Below the pieces are notes generated by a model. It ran no database searches. It had not been told where the DNA came from and saw only the letters and a list, made by a program, of their open reading frames with translations. A DNA stretch of 64,000 nucleotides from Prostheceraeus crozeri (lineage: Eukaryota; Platyhelminthes; Polycladida; Euryleptidae), in NCBI GenBank assembly GCA_907163375.1, contig CAJQUW010007817.1, positions 124,001 to 188,000 of the forward strand, given 5' to 3'. Below are positions 21,262-31,374 of this stretch, piece by piece. Both the position numbers and the translations under genes were made by a program. Each line of letters begins with the position of its first letter. The first letter of the stretch is position 1.

Positions 21262-21741
21262 AATATGGCACTCGCACCGTTTATTATTGGTTTTTATCTT
21301 CAATTGTTTGTTTTGCTTCTGCTAATGTAGATTTGGCATCAGATATTATTGGTGTTGCTTTTTGTTCAAGGCATTTCTTTCATCATCGATTCCTGATTTT
21401 AAACATTTTAATGTATCATTATTTGTTAATCTGTTGGGTATTGCTATACCAAATGTTGCAATTGTTGAATATTCGACAAGGATTGAATTTCTTGAACAGG
21501 TTGAATTTTTTTGAACAGGTTGCATATTTTGACCTTGTTGAGGTAGAAACAAATTTTCTAATTGTTGTGATTGACGAATGTATTGCCTATATGTCATAGG
21601 TAGTAATTGTTGCATAGGTTGCATAGTTTGTTGAGACTGTTTTGTAAGTTGACCACATGATGTCTATTTCATATGTGAATATAAGAACGCTTGATTTGTA
21701 AAACGCATATTACAAACTTGACAAATTTGAGTCATTTCCAT
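21262..21741 (-). pseudogene. Polinton family 1 C2H2/Gln-rich protein
   Basis: Starts MEMTQICQVCNMRFTN, a C2H2 finger (C-x2-C...H), followed by a Gln-rich segment with repeated 'Q.MQP.QQ' and a hydrophilic tail. A zinc finger with a Gln-rich region suggests a DNA-binding or transcription-related protein, an inference only. It is divergent from the fibre-like gene at 21,802, separated by about 60 bases. Confidence 0.5.
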
Positions 21742-21801
21742 TTATATTTTTATGTGAGAAAAAATTATTTTTATTTTCATGACATCTTTTAATGTTGAAA
21801 A

Positions 21802-22671
21802 ATGATGTTACCAAATGTTGGTGGAGGTGCATATATCCCGAATAATCGTGAATCAGAAGTAGAGATAGAAAATTATATCATGAAAACTGGAGGCGTTTTA
21901 TCTGGTCCACTACATCTTTCTATTCTTCCGCAAAAAATACAGAGTTAACAAATAAACAATATGTTGATACACAAATCAATGACTTAAAAGAAAAATATAC
22001 AAACGATGTTTTGGTTCCACTGATGAATGAATTAAAGTTGCTTAACTTAATGACAAATCATTAAACGAAAAATTATTATAACTTGATAAAACTGATAGAG
22101 AGCTAGAAGTAAATGTAGCAAAACTTTTCAAAAAATATAGAACAATCAAATATTTTAATATTACTTTCTATAAAGTTACAATCTCCAGTCATTAAAAATA
22201 AACATCAGATAAAATTATTGAAAGAACAATTAGAAAATGAATTAGAAAAACTTCCTAAAAAATTTTTCAAAATTAAAATAGGTTACAGGCTACATTCCAA
22301 AAAAGTGTTGATGAATTAAGTTCTAAAATTACTCAACAAATGAAAAAGATGAATAGAATAATGAATAAAGTAAAGTCACTTAATCAGATAGTTGATAAAA
22401 TGAAAACTCTTAAAATCAATTTAGAAAAAGAATTAAAGAAAAATGATAATGGAAATAAAGAACAGTTAGATGCTCTTAAAATCAGTTAGATATTCTTAAA
22501 ATTAAGTTGAAGGCTCTTAAAACGGATTTCAAAATGAACCAGCAGAAAATGCAAGTTAATAGAAAAGAAATTAAAATACATCACACGTTGCTTGATGCAA
22601 TAGAGAAATTTCAAAAACAAATTAATAAAGTTATCACGCGGTTGATGTCCATTCAGAAACGTAAATCTTAA
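21802..22671 (+). pseudogene. Polinton family 1 fibre-like coiled-coil protein (copy 3, long)
   Basis: The most complete copy of this gene, about 290 codons. It has a Gly-rich head (MMLPNVGGGAYIPN), the GPLHLSILPQ segment, then a very long Lys/Leu/Asn-rich stretch with heptad-like spacing of Leu, Ile and Met. The tail ends with the conserved 'TRLMSIQKRKS' segment seen in the short copies. A trimeric fibre or host-attachment stalk fits the architecture; a scaffold protein is the alternative. Fossil. Confidence 0.6.
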
Positions 22672-22717
22672 TCATAAACGTAAATATTTTTCCCAAAAGT
22701 CAAATTTAATCCTAAAA

Positions 22718-23158
22718 ATGCCTATAATTTATCAACACAATCTTAAACATTTTGCTTCAAATAAAAAAATTGCCCATGAACCATATATGAAATCTGTTTA
22801 CCATTATAACAATATAGAAACTATTCAAAAAGAAGGAGATGGTATATTTTATAGCATCAGTGATAATATGGGAAGCATCCTTAATGTTATTAAAAATAAC
22901 AAAGATTTAATTACATCTGCTGCAAAAGGAGCAGCTGCTATGGGTAGTACAGCTAGTGCAGTATCAAATGCTGTTAAGTCTCAAAACGAATTAAAACAAC
23001 TAGAAACTATTCGTAAACTTAAGAATGATTCTGAAGAACTAAAAAAATTTAAAAAACTTTCAGAGGAAACAAAACAAATTGCTAACATAGCAGCTGATAG
23101 TAAACATGAGGAGAAATCAATTGAAGAAATAAGAGGTAACGGTTTTACAAAATTCTAA
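22718..23158 (+). pseudogene. Polinton family 1 Ala/Gly-rich core-like protein (copy 3)
   Basis: An open 146-codon frame, the fullest copy of this protein. It has a basic start (MPIIYQHNLKHFASNKK), a central 'SAAKGAAAMGSTASAVSNAV' amphipathic or membrane helix (about residues 68-90), then a long Lys/Glu coiled coil. It lies between the fibre-like and capsid genes in every copy. Minor virion protein by position. Confidence 0.65.
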
Positions 23159-23217
23159 AATACATTCAAAGAAGAAATCCTAAGAAAAAACGAAAAGTTA
23201 AATTAATTTTTATAAAA

Positions 23218-24505
23218 ATGTCTTTATCTTATCGAAAACGATTTTAAATTAGACGATCCTCCGTTCGTCAGTTACAATCAGAAAAAGAATGACTATATAG
23301 GAGTTGCTATCAATCCCGGATCTTCTAGTAGAGTAAATACTGGAGGAGATTTTATCTTTGAAGTTGATAATCAACAAAGTTATTTACATTTACCTGATTC
23401 CTTTTTACACTGTGAATATTCTTTATATAGTGATGCCAATTTTACAACACCATTACCAGATACCGATAATATTTATTGCATTAGAGAATAATTTTTTTCC
23501 AAGATTATTTACACAAATGCGTTTAGATGTTGCAACTCAAAATATAGAAGCAATAAGTGATTCTCCAGGCGTAGTTGATGCAATGCTTAGATTTGTAACA
23601 ATTGGTGAAAATACTAGAAAGTATGAAATCGAAGGTTGGTTTCCAGATAATAATGATGGTATAATTGTTGATGATTTAACTCACGCTAGAAAAGATGCTA
23701 CAGGAATTGCGGAAGATGTAAAAAAAACATTGCAAATCATTTAAATAAAACAAACAATACTGCATATAAAGAAAGACGAGAGTTTAACAAAAAAAGTAAA
23801 CAGACAGTAAATTGGTCATTGTCTCCATTATTCGTGGCACAGTAAATAATGAGTAAATCTTTTATGGTAAGACTGGAAAAAAACATATTTAGAAATTGAT
23901 AGACTTGAATGGTGGATAAAACATATTACTCCTAGTTTAGAGGTTGAATTAACTATTGCAAAAAGATTAAACACTAACAGACCAATTCCAGTAAATTTTC
24001 TAAAGCGCACTGCGAGTTCTGTAACTTTTTCTGAACAAAGATTTAACTGGCATTTCACAAGGACATCAAATACTCCAAGATATTTTTTACTCACTTTTCA
24101 AAGAAATAATTCTCCAAGTTTTGATAAGAACAACCATCTTTTTCATATTAATACAATTCGAAGTTTACAAGTTGCTTTAAATCAAACCCGATATCCAATT
24201 GATCCATTAAGATTCGATGATGCCAATAATCAGTTTATGGAAGGATATGATGCTTATAGAAATCTTTGTATAGTATTTGGAGGTGAACCATAATTAACAC
24301 CTTGAGATTGGAGACATTTATATCCTGTTTTCTGTTTCGATTTAAGTGCACAATCTGAAGATATTGTTAAAAATGGTTGTGATGTAACAATTAATATTGA
24401 AAAGAAAGATTCCACAACTTCATTAATGGCTTATGGTTTATTGCTAGAAGATGTAAAATATTCTATTGAAATTCTTAATGGAAAGATGGTCAGCATAGGT
24501 TAGTA
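23218..24505 (+). pseudogene. Polinton family 1 major capsid protein (copy 3)
   Basis: Full-length-range copy (about 430 codons) of the double jelly-roll capsid gene. It has the PGSSSRVNTGGD and LHLPDSFLHCEYSLY segments in the first half and 'RFDDANNQFMEGYDAY' and 'YPVFCFDLS' in the second. Orientation is opposite to copies 1 and 2. Assigned by position and by comparison with family 2 rather than by a database search. Fossil. Confidence 0.75.
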
Positions 24506-24596
24506 ACCTAAGGACCCCTGGTCCGATCGGCTAAAGCCAAAGACTTCGTTGATAAGTTGATTAAAATTTTTGGTAACTTAAATTTTTTTATTAAAA

Positions 24597-25074
24597 ATGT
24601 CGCAAGCGAAAAGTGATAATAAAACAGTTGAATTAAAACTACGTAACATTGTTGACAAAGATACTCCGAAATCTATTACTACTAATAGAAAGAAATATTA
24701 CATAGGTGAACCAATGATAGAGAATATTTAATTACAAGAAGAAAAGAATGGTAGAATTCTCCCATTAATTCCTCTAATAATAGGTGGCATAGCAGCAGGA
24801 AGTGTTGCAGGTGTGACAGCTGGTATTGTCCAGGCAGTAAATAAAAATAAATCAGAGAAGGCAGCATTAGAAGAACAAAAACTTCATAATAGGGAGTTGG
24901 AGAAAGTTGCTAGGGGTGAAGGAATAGTAGATAATTTTATTAGTAAATTAAATTTAGTTGATGAAGGAAAACGAGTTCTTTGAAATATTCTCTACAATGT
25001 TGATGACTTGATACAAATAAAAGAAACTAAAGATGGTTCTGGAATATATCTAAGTCCTAGTATGGTTAGATGAA
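24597..25074 (+). pseudogene. Polinton family 1 hydrophobic minor virion protein (copy 3)
   Basis: Copy of 6,721-7,197 with a clear start (MSQAKSDNKTVELKLRN). The same membrane segment (IPLIIGGIAAGSVAGV), coiled coil and tail ending in 'IYLSPSMVR' are present. It lies 90 bases after the capsid gene. Confidence 0.65.
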
Positions 25075-25152
25075 TATATTTTGTGATAGATATATTGTTA
25101 TAATGTTATAAATATATTGTTATTACGTTTTAAATATATTTTTATCTTTAAA

Positions 25153-25696
25153 ATGTATTCTACAAATTCTACAAAATCTGCAAATTTTACAAGTTCTACA
25201 AATTCCGAATATTTAATTTTAATTAAAAATTGATAATTTAGATTTATTGAATTATCTATTAAACGTACATTCTGGCCATCGGTCACACACCGGTCGGCTG
25301 CACAACGGAGATAACATTAAAAAAAACATAAGAAAATTTTCCTGGATTTATTTGGAGTAAATATTCAAAAGAAGAACATCTTCCTGGTCATTCATATACC
25401 GGTCCAGGTACTCGATTAGATATAAGACTAGATGAGAATAATAATCCAAAACCAGGTGAAGAACCAATAAACAGAGTTGATGCAGCAGCTTATAGACACG
25501 ATTTAGCTTATCGAAATCATGACCTAAGTTCTCGACAGAAGCTGATAGGAAAATGATAGAAGAATTGGATAATATTCAAAATCCTTCCTACGCGTCCGAA
25601 ATGTCGAATGACCTAGATCGGTATAGTGGAACTTATGCCTCCGGAATTCATAAAAATTATAAAGTCGAAATATCTGTTGAAAATAAAAGTATTTAA
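25153..25696 (+). pseudogene. Polinton family 1 phospholipase A2 protein (copy 3)
   Basis: Second copy of the parvovirus-like phospholipase gene. The calcium-loop segment (TGPGTRLDIR), the conserved 'EEPINRVD' turn and the HDLAY catalytic segment are all visible. The N-terminal 40 residues contain a Ser/Thr/Asn/Phe-rich repeat. It precedes the integrase gene as in copy 1. Fossil. Confidence 0.8.
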
Positions 25697-26414
25697 TAAA
25701 GATGATATTTGGAGTGCTGATCTTAATCGTATGCCGAATGAGTCTGATTTTAAATAGGCATTTACCGTCATAGATTTATATACTATATACGCTTGGGTGA
25801 GACCATTAAAAAATATAAGTGGTTTAACAGTTAAATATGCGTTTGAAGAAATATTCAAAGAAAGTAATAGAAAGACAAAGAAATTGTTTGTTGACAAAGG
25901 ATCTGAGTTTTATAACAGAAATGTTAAGCCATTATTTGAAACTGTTTATTCCACTGAGAATGCTGGAAAAGTTGTAGCAATAGAAAGGTTTAATAGAACA
26001 TTAAAAAGTAAATCATTTAAGAAATTTACTGAACAAGGAAATCAGAAATGGCTAAAAATATTAGCAGGAATTGTTGATGATTACAACAATAAGATTCATT
26101 CAAATTTTGAAGAAACTCCAAAGAATGCTTCTAACGATCCAGACTTGATAAGAAAGAAGATATTCGAAAATGATTATGAGAATGAAAGTAATGTAAATTT
26201 GCAAAAACGTAGGTCGTAATTTATGATTTGAGATAGAGTTAGAATATCTAAGTATAAATTTGAAAAAGGTATTGTTGGTTATTGGACTAAAGAAATATTT
26301 GAAGTTTATAAAATAAATCAAACTAATCCGATTACTTATGAAGTAAAAGATTTCGATAATGAGGAAATAAAAGGTAGATTCTCTGAAAATGAATTACAAA
26401 AGACTGAGCTTTAG
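25697..26414 (+). pseudogene. Polinton family 1 integrase (copy 3)
   Basis: Integrase of the retroviral DDE type without the piggyBac insertion seen in copy 1. Recognisable are DIWSADL (first Asp region), FVDKGSEFYN (second Asp region) and VAIERFNRTLK (Glu region), then an SH3-like C-terminal segment (RVRISKYKFEKG-like and WTKEIFEV). It converges on the protease gene. The longest open part is 140 codons. Fossil. Confidence 0.88.
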
Positions 26415-26820
26415 CTTCCCTTGAACTTAAATTGCAAGTATCCTTTAGCCAGCCATTGGAGCTAACGTTTCGGGAATTAAATTCAAGCATTCAATTCCTG
26501 CATTCAATTCTAACATAATATCAATAAATGCTACTCCTTTTTCCAGTTTGTATGAAACGTAAATACATACAATGTAGTTGTCCGCAATAAGTAGTTCCTG
26601 GCTTTTGAATTTGAAATGTATTATACACTCCATTACCAAGTAATTCTTTGACTTCATTTGTAGGGGGAAGTCCGTATGAATCGAAATAGTAGTTTTCTAC
26701 ATTATCAATATTCTTTCTCCCCGCAGACCAATGTACTCCTTTTTGTTCTGATGTGTGAAGATTTGTTACAAAATTCACTTCAGGTACATCTTTCATCAAC
26801 TGCAATTCATCTCTCATTAA

Positions 26821-29261
26821 CCCTTTCAGTCCTACCGTATCATATATGATACATTTCAAGTTTGCTTCTGTTTATCATGTAAAAAGGTAAAATAACTGAA
26901 TTGCATCATTGATTTAGAAAGAACATTTACTAAGGAACTTAGTTTTAATAGCAGTTGCCAAAATCTGACGCCATGTCAGATTTGTCAGTAATTTGAATTT
27001 TGAATTTCGACATTTTCGAAAAAAAATCACATACGCTTTGTCAGTTGTCCCGTAGTATCACTTAAATTAAGTATTTATCAAAATAAAAAATCAGGCATGT
27101 GTATGAAATCATAAATTAGTTATCGGCATCGTTATAAAATATTTGTCATCTAAACATTCCGAGAAGTTTGAATTTTTGTTCGTGTATCATGTATGATACA
27201 TCCGGACTCAACGAATTAAATATCATTGATTTCTTATCTCTGTGTCAAGTACATACAAAAACATCGTCCGTCTCTCAACAGAAGAGAGGAACTCAGTCAG
27301 TGGCAAAGACCATAGTAATAAAAGTTATTCAAAGCCTTACAGCAAATTGCGGTTCAGCTATCTCAACTGCAATATTACATTGTTTGGAAACAGTTGTCAG
27401 ATATCTTCTACGGATTTTTCATGAACACAGTCATAGCATCCTGTCGCTCCACTCTGATTGGATGTTTTGAATTTACTGCGATGTTTTGAGTTTTACGATA
27501 TCATGGACTCTATCCATCAAACACACTGAAAGGAAGTCGCTATTTGAAGTCGTGTCTTGAAAGTAATTCACTCTGAACTCATATACTGACATTTGAAGAG
27601 ATGGACTGTGACGTCGAATACAGAATCAACCGTTTTGGCCGTCGGATTCGTACGTTCGTAGTTATTCCTGATGCGGATGTTTCTGAGCCTGAAATTGACT
27701 CTTCAAGGTCAGAACATTGCTCGAATTCATTCGTCGATCATGCTTGAAATTGGAGCCTCTACAACACCAAAGTGTCGACGAGCAAATCATACCATTTAAA
27801 GGTAAAACCAGTCTGAAGCAATAGTTGCCGAAAAAACCTCATCGTTGGGGTTTCAAAATTATTTCTCGAAATCGAGTGGATGGATTTACACATGATTTCT
27901 ACTTTTATGATGGCTCGCCCTTGAAATTTAGATCGTCATCATGTGGATATCAGCCTGGTGATATGGTTTTGAAAGTGTGCGAAATGCTACCTTGCCATGC
28001 AAACCATATAGTATATTTTGACAATTTTTTCAATTTCATTGAACTTCAGATTATGTTGAAGAGAGACTTCGGTATAGAATCAGCTGGTACATTGCAAGCC
28101 AATCGTTTGCTCGGATGTCCTTTGAAATCGGAAAAGGAGCTTCAGACTACGGGTCGTGGTTCGTTTGATTGCCGTCAAGAAAAGAAAACAAATATTTCTA
28201 TCGTCCGCTGGTTCGACAACAGATCAATTCAGCTGAGTTATTCTTATGTTTCAGTTGACCCGATAACAAATGTTCAGCGATTTGATCGAAAGGCAGAGAA
28301 GAGGGTTCAAGTGCCATGACCTGCGATTGTCACTCATTACATCAACATATGGGTGTGGTGTCGATAAATTCGACATGCTGATGTCACTTTATCGCTGCGA
28401 TCATAAAACCAGGAAATTTTACAAACCTGTCTTCTTTTGGAGTATCAACCTGTGTCTAGTAAACGCTTGGATTCATTATAAAAGAGATTGTGATCAACTT
28501 GATGTTGCGGCAAGAGGTCGATTAGATCTTTTGTCGTTTTCTGCGAAGGTGTCAAACTCATTATGTCTCCAAGGTAAGACACCCGAAATGCTCAGCACCC
28601 CACGAAAGCGAGGTCGACCATGCCGAGTCGGGGACGGAGCAATTTCTCCAGCAAAAACACGACGTCGTTCTGCCATCATACCTCAAACTGACATTCGATC
28701 CGATCAGGTCGCTCATTGGCCGGAGATGGTGACGGCTGACCAAAGACAGCGGTGCAAAGTTTGCCATACATTGACTTAGACAAGATGTGAGAAATGTACT
28801 ATATTTCTGTGCATTCGACCAAATCGCAATTGTTATAAACTTTTTCACAATATGTAAATAACTTAGTGAACTAACCTTATTTTCCATCATTTTCTGATGA
28901 AAAGTAATGTTTTTTTGGTTGAATTTGTTTGTTCAGTTGAATTATAGCCTGAACTTCATTTATGAATTTTCACCTTTATTGCGGAGATACAATGATATAA
29001 CTCGAAAATAGTTTGCAAATAATAAAAACATGTAACAATAACAAATTTCTTCTCAAACTCATAGATTAACTTTTAAAACTGGAATTTATGTAAAGATCCC
29101 GTTGAGTCCGGATGTATCATATATGATACATGGTCCTAACTCGTAGCTAAAATCACAAAAACGTTTTCTCTATTCAAATGATGTTATTTGAGGTCTAAGA
29201 AGACTATCTCTGAGGAGAAAGATTTTTTTCAAAGAAAATAAAGGTTGCCGGACTGAAAGGG
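26821..29261 (+). mobile_element. piggyBac element with intact ends
   Basis: Flanked by TTAA at 26,817-26,820 and 29,262-29,265, with inverted ends CCCTTTCAGTCC and GGACTGAAAGGG. Internal inverted repeats of 31 bp (27,183-27,213 and 29,100-29,130, one mismatch) end in the palindrome TGTATCATATATGATACA; a third copy of that palindrome is at 26,837-26,852. It carries a damaged transposase gene. Both ends look whole, so it could have been moved by a related enzyme. Confidence 0.92.
27601..28857 (+). pseudogene. piggyBac transposase, internally deleted
   Basis: Starts MDCDVEYRINRFGRR at 27,601. About 50 codons later a large part of the N-terminal half is missing and sequence resumes at the catalytic region: DEQIIPFKG (first Asp) near 27,780, VYFDNFFNF (second Asp) near 28,012, GVDKFDMLMSLYR (third Asp) near 28,360. 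A frameshift near 28,300 separates the last two. The C-terminal cysteine-rich zinc-binding domain (CKVCHTL...RCEKC..FLC) follows, with a TAG codon inside it at about 28,778. The family's usual length is near 550-600 residues, so this copy is inactive. Confidence 0.9.
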
Positions 29262-29406
29262 TTAACAAGTGAAAATTTTTTATTCCTAATTGATTAGCAA
29301 TTTTCTTTAGCTCGAAATTTTTAGTTGTTTGTTTGCCGTATTATTTAAAGAACTCAGTCAGACCAAAAGCTCTGGAAGATAACTCAGTCAGATTTTCACC
29401 ATTCAT

Positions 29407-29776
29407 TTTAAATGAAGAAATTCTATTTCATAAATTCTGTCAAAAGAATTGTTTGCTAGCATGAATTGAAGTGGTAGCAGCTGCGGCTTGTGGCAGACAA
29501 TAGCGCCATATGCGGGTATGCTTTAGTCGCTTCGCTGGGGGCAAAGGTCATAAAGATTCTCTCTCTCAGAAACAGCTGTCGCCACAACTAGCTTGCCTAA
29601 ACAACTGCCACATATTGACAATTTCATTCCTTCTGTGTGTGTTCTACAAGACTGACTGTGTCTGCAATTTTGTGCGTCCTCCTGCTACTGCAATAATCAA
29701 TTTCGTTTCACCTTCAATTTGTTTATCCTTCATCTCTGAATAAGACATCATCATCAACACGAAGTTGTGACAAACA
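29407..29776. other. No gene seen
   Basis: Mixed-composition sequence between the protease start and an unrecognised remnant. A 77-codon frame at 29,510-29,743 shows no recognisable features and is probably chance. GC content is higher than in the surrounding Polinton sequence from 29,470 to 29,700, which hints at a small insertion without visible ends. Confidence 0.4.
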
Positions 29777-30381
29777 ATGAGTGTTTCTATTCAGCGAGAA
29801 TTCATCAAATTTTGTGATAAAATATTTCCACTTATCAAGGACGAGAAAAAGAAATATTCAAAACTCTTATTGTTAATCACGAATTTTATTTTCAAAAGAA
29901 GACCAAACCAGAAACTTAGGACAAGAAGAACGAGATATTTTCTATAATAAGAGACTCTGTTTTCAATGGATAAATAATCCAACAACGGGTTGACATAAAT
30001 GATCAGGCAACATGCGCTATTCAAAACTGTGTTGCAACCCTACAATCTTTGATTCATCAAGAAAAAGTACACAATATTTGTTCTTTATAATTAGCGGTTG
30101 ACCAAGGATTTGTGATAACTAAATTGAAAGCAGTGGAACATTTATCAATGGTGGTCTTCACTAAAAAGTTGGAAAGTGACTATAATACTAAATTCTCTAG
30201 AGGATGTGTAACATTTCTAATGAATTTATATCGTCTTTCTCAAACTAACGCAAAACTTCGAACATCATCTTTAAGCGCAAGCTATGTTTTCAAGAACTTC
30301 AAATATCTTGTAGATTACTTTGATTTTGAGAAAGAGCAACAGTTGCTTCAAACTAACCCAGAAATATTTTCTTCACAATAA
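29777..30381 (+). pseudogene. Unrecognised Polinton-associated gene remnant
   Basis: Coding-like sequence starting MSVSIQREFIKFCDKIF and ending in a helical segment 'FKYLVDYFDFEKEQQLLQ'. The last 89 codons are open. It lies between the protease and the inverted membrane-protein start, so it is probably an accessory gene of Polinton family 1, at the place filled by an unrelated insert (1,713-3,035) in copy 1. Family unknown. Treated as a fossil. Confidence 0.4.
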
Positions 30382-30529
30382 TCAGGTACGTCAACTATGA
30401 CTACTGACAAAATGTATGAGTAGCATGCATTAACATTTTATTTTATGAGACGGAATAATAGAATGGGAATGGCATTCCCAGTTTATAAATGAAACTTGTG
30501 CTACATTCTAAAATTTAGACCATATCTTT

Positions 30530-30730
30530 CTCAATTTTTTATAATGTTCTAATCTTAATGATAATTGTGATTCCTATTTCTTTCATATACCTAACTCCAT
30601 CTTTATGTTTTTCTTCGTGCAAACCGAAGGTTCGATTTGTCATATCCATTTCACTTGTTTTTAATTGTGACAACGAAGGATATATTTTCGAAGTTTCTTC
30701 CATTTTCGCGGTCGTCGAAATTTCCTCCAT
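30530..30730 (-). pseudogene. Polinton family 1 membrane-protein gene, 5' fragment (copy 3)
   Basis: Inverted counterpart of 1,487-1,712: MEEISTTAKMEETSKIYPS start and the EKHKDGVRYMKE segment. The upstream flank (30,732-30,790) also matches the flank of the first copy, inverted. This places the right end of the family 1 nest close to 30,880. Confidence 0.6.
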
Positions 30731-30886
30731 TTTTTAATAAATGTTTTGATATTTTTTGGTCTATGTGAAAAGACTACATAAATTATTAAACCACGCGAAA
30801 TTGATATTTGTAATATTTTTTTTCGCTAAAACTTGCAAGTGTGTAAAATTTGTAAAACACTGAAAAATATTCGAAAAAATTCGGGT

Positions 30887-30930
30887 GGGTATGACATCCG
30901 GTGCGGAGCGAAGCGCCGGATGTCATACCC
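30887..30930. repeat. Perfect 15-bp hairpin
   Basis: GGGTATGACATCCGG (30,887-30,901) pairs perfectly with CCGGATGTCATACCC (30,916-30,930) around a 14-base loop TGCGGAGCGAAGCG. It sits at the junction between AT-rich Polinton sequence and GC-richer repeat R. It could be an element end structure or a satellite-like hairpin. Confidence 0.85.
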
Positions 30931-30939
30931 TATACTACT

Positions 30940-31290
30940 GGCCTCCGTTTTCTCGTCCGAGGCTCCTTTCGCCCGCTAGAGACATTTTCGTAAAAATTCT
31001 AACTCTGTCGTTTTTCAGAGATTCCTAAAATCTTAAAGTCACTCTCAAACTTTAAGGAAGGAACGAAGAAACCGGCAGTTTCATCCACTGAATTGGTCTC
31101 ACTCCTAGCTTTAAAACGAGCTATTGCACGACTCTCTACCATCCATACAAGCCAAGATTGAAGACACTGTCCAGCGGGGGGCCAGAACTTTATCTCTCCG
31201 ATTCCGCTGGAGATCAACTCCCTAACCTAAAATTTCACGTAGAATCCGAATATGACCTCCGTTTTTACATCCAAGGCCTCCTTCACCCCA
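30940..31290 (+). repeat. Dispersed repeat R, copy 1 (about 1.1 units)
   Basis: Similar, in inverted orientation, to 43,745-44,060. A shared landmark 'cctccgttttctc.tccga' occurs at 30,944 and, altered, at 31,254, so the copy looks like the end of one unit followed by a whole unit of roughly 310 bp. Other landmarks are 'ttctaactctgtcgtttttc' and 'tctcactc.tagcttt'. No coding potential was recognised. Its class is unknown. Confidence 0.7.
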
Positions 31291-31374
31291 CACAACTAAA
31301 CACATCCACCCACACAGACGACCAAGACATACTAGGACAGCCGACCAAGACAAACCTGGAAGGACGGCCAAGAA

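Larger units (their letters stand above)
26415..29406 (-). pseudogene. Polinton family 1 protease (copy 3), split by piggyBac
   Basis: Adenain-like protease gene: the body at 26,415-26,820 holds the G.HW, YYFDSYGLPP and 'GTTYCGQL' segments; the N-terminal part (MNGENLTES...) lies at 29,262-29,406. A 2.4-kb piggyBac sits between them at a TTAA. The intact order of the same residues in copy 1 at 3,052-3,530 confirms the insertion point. Confidence 0.82.

Noticed and set aside
29510-29743. 77-codon frame as a small secreted protein
   Set aside because: The start is not followed by a signal peptide and nothing suggests conservation; probably chance in a GC-richer patch.
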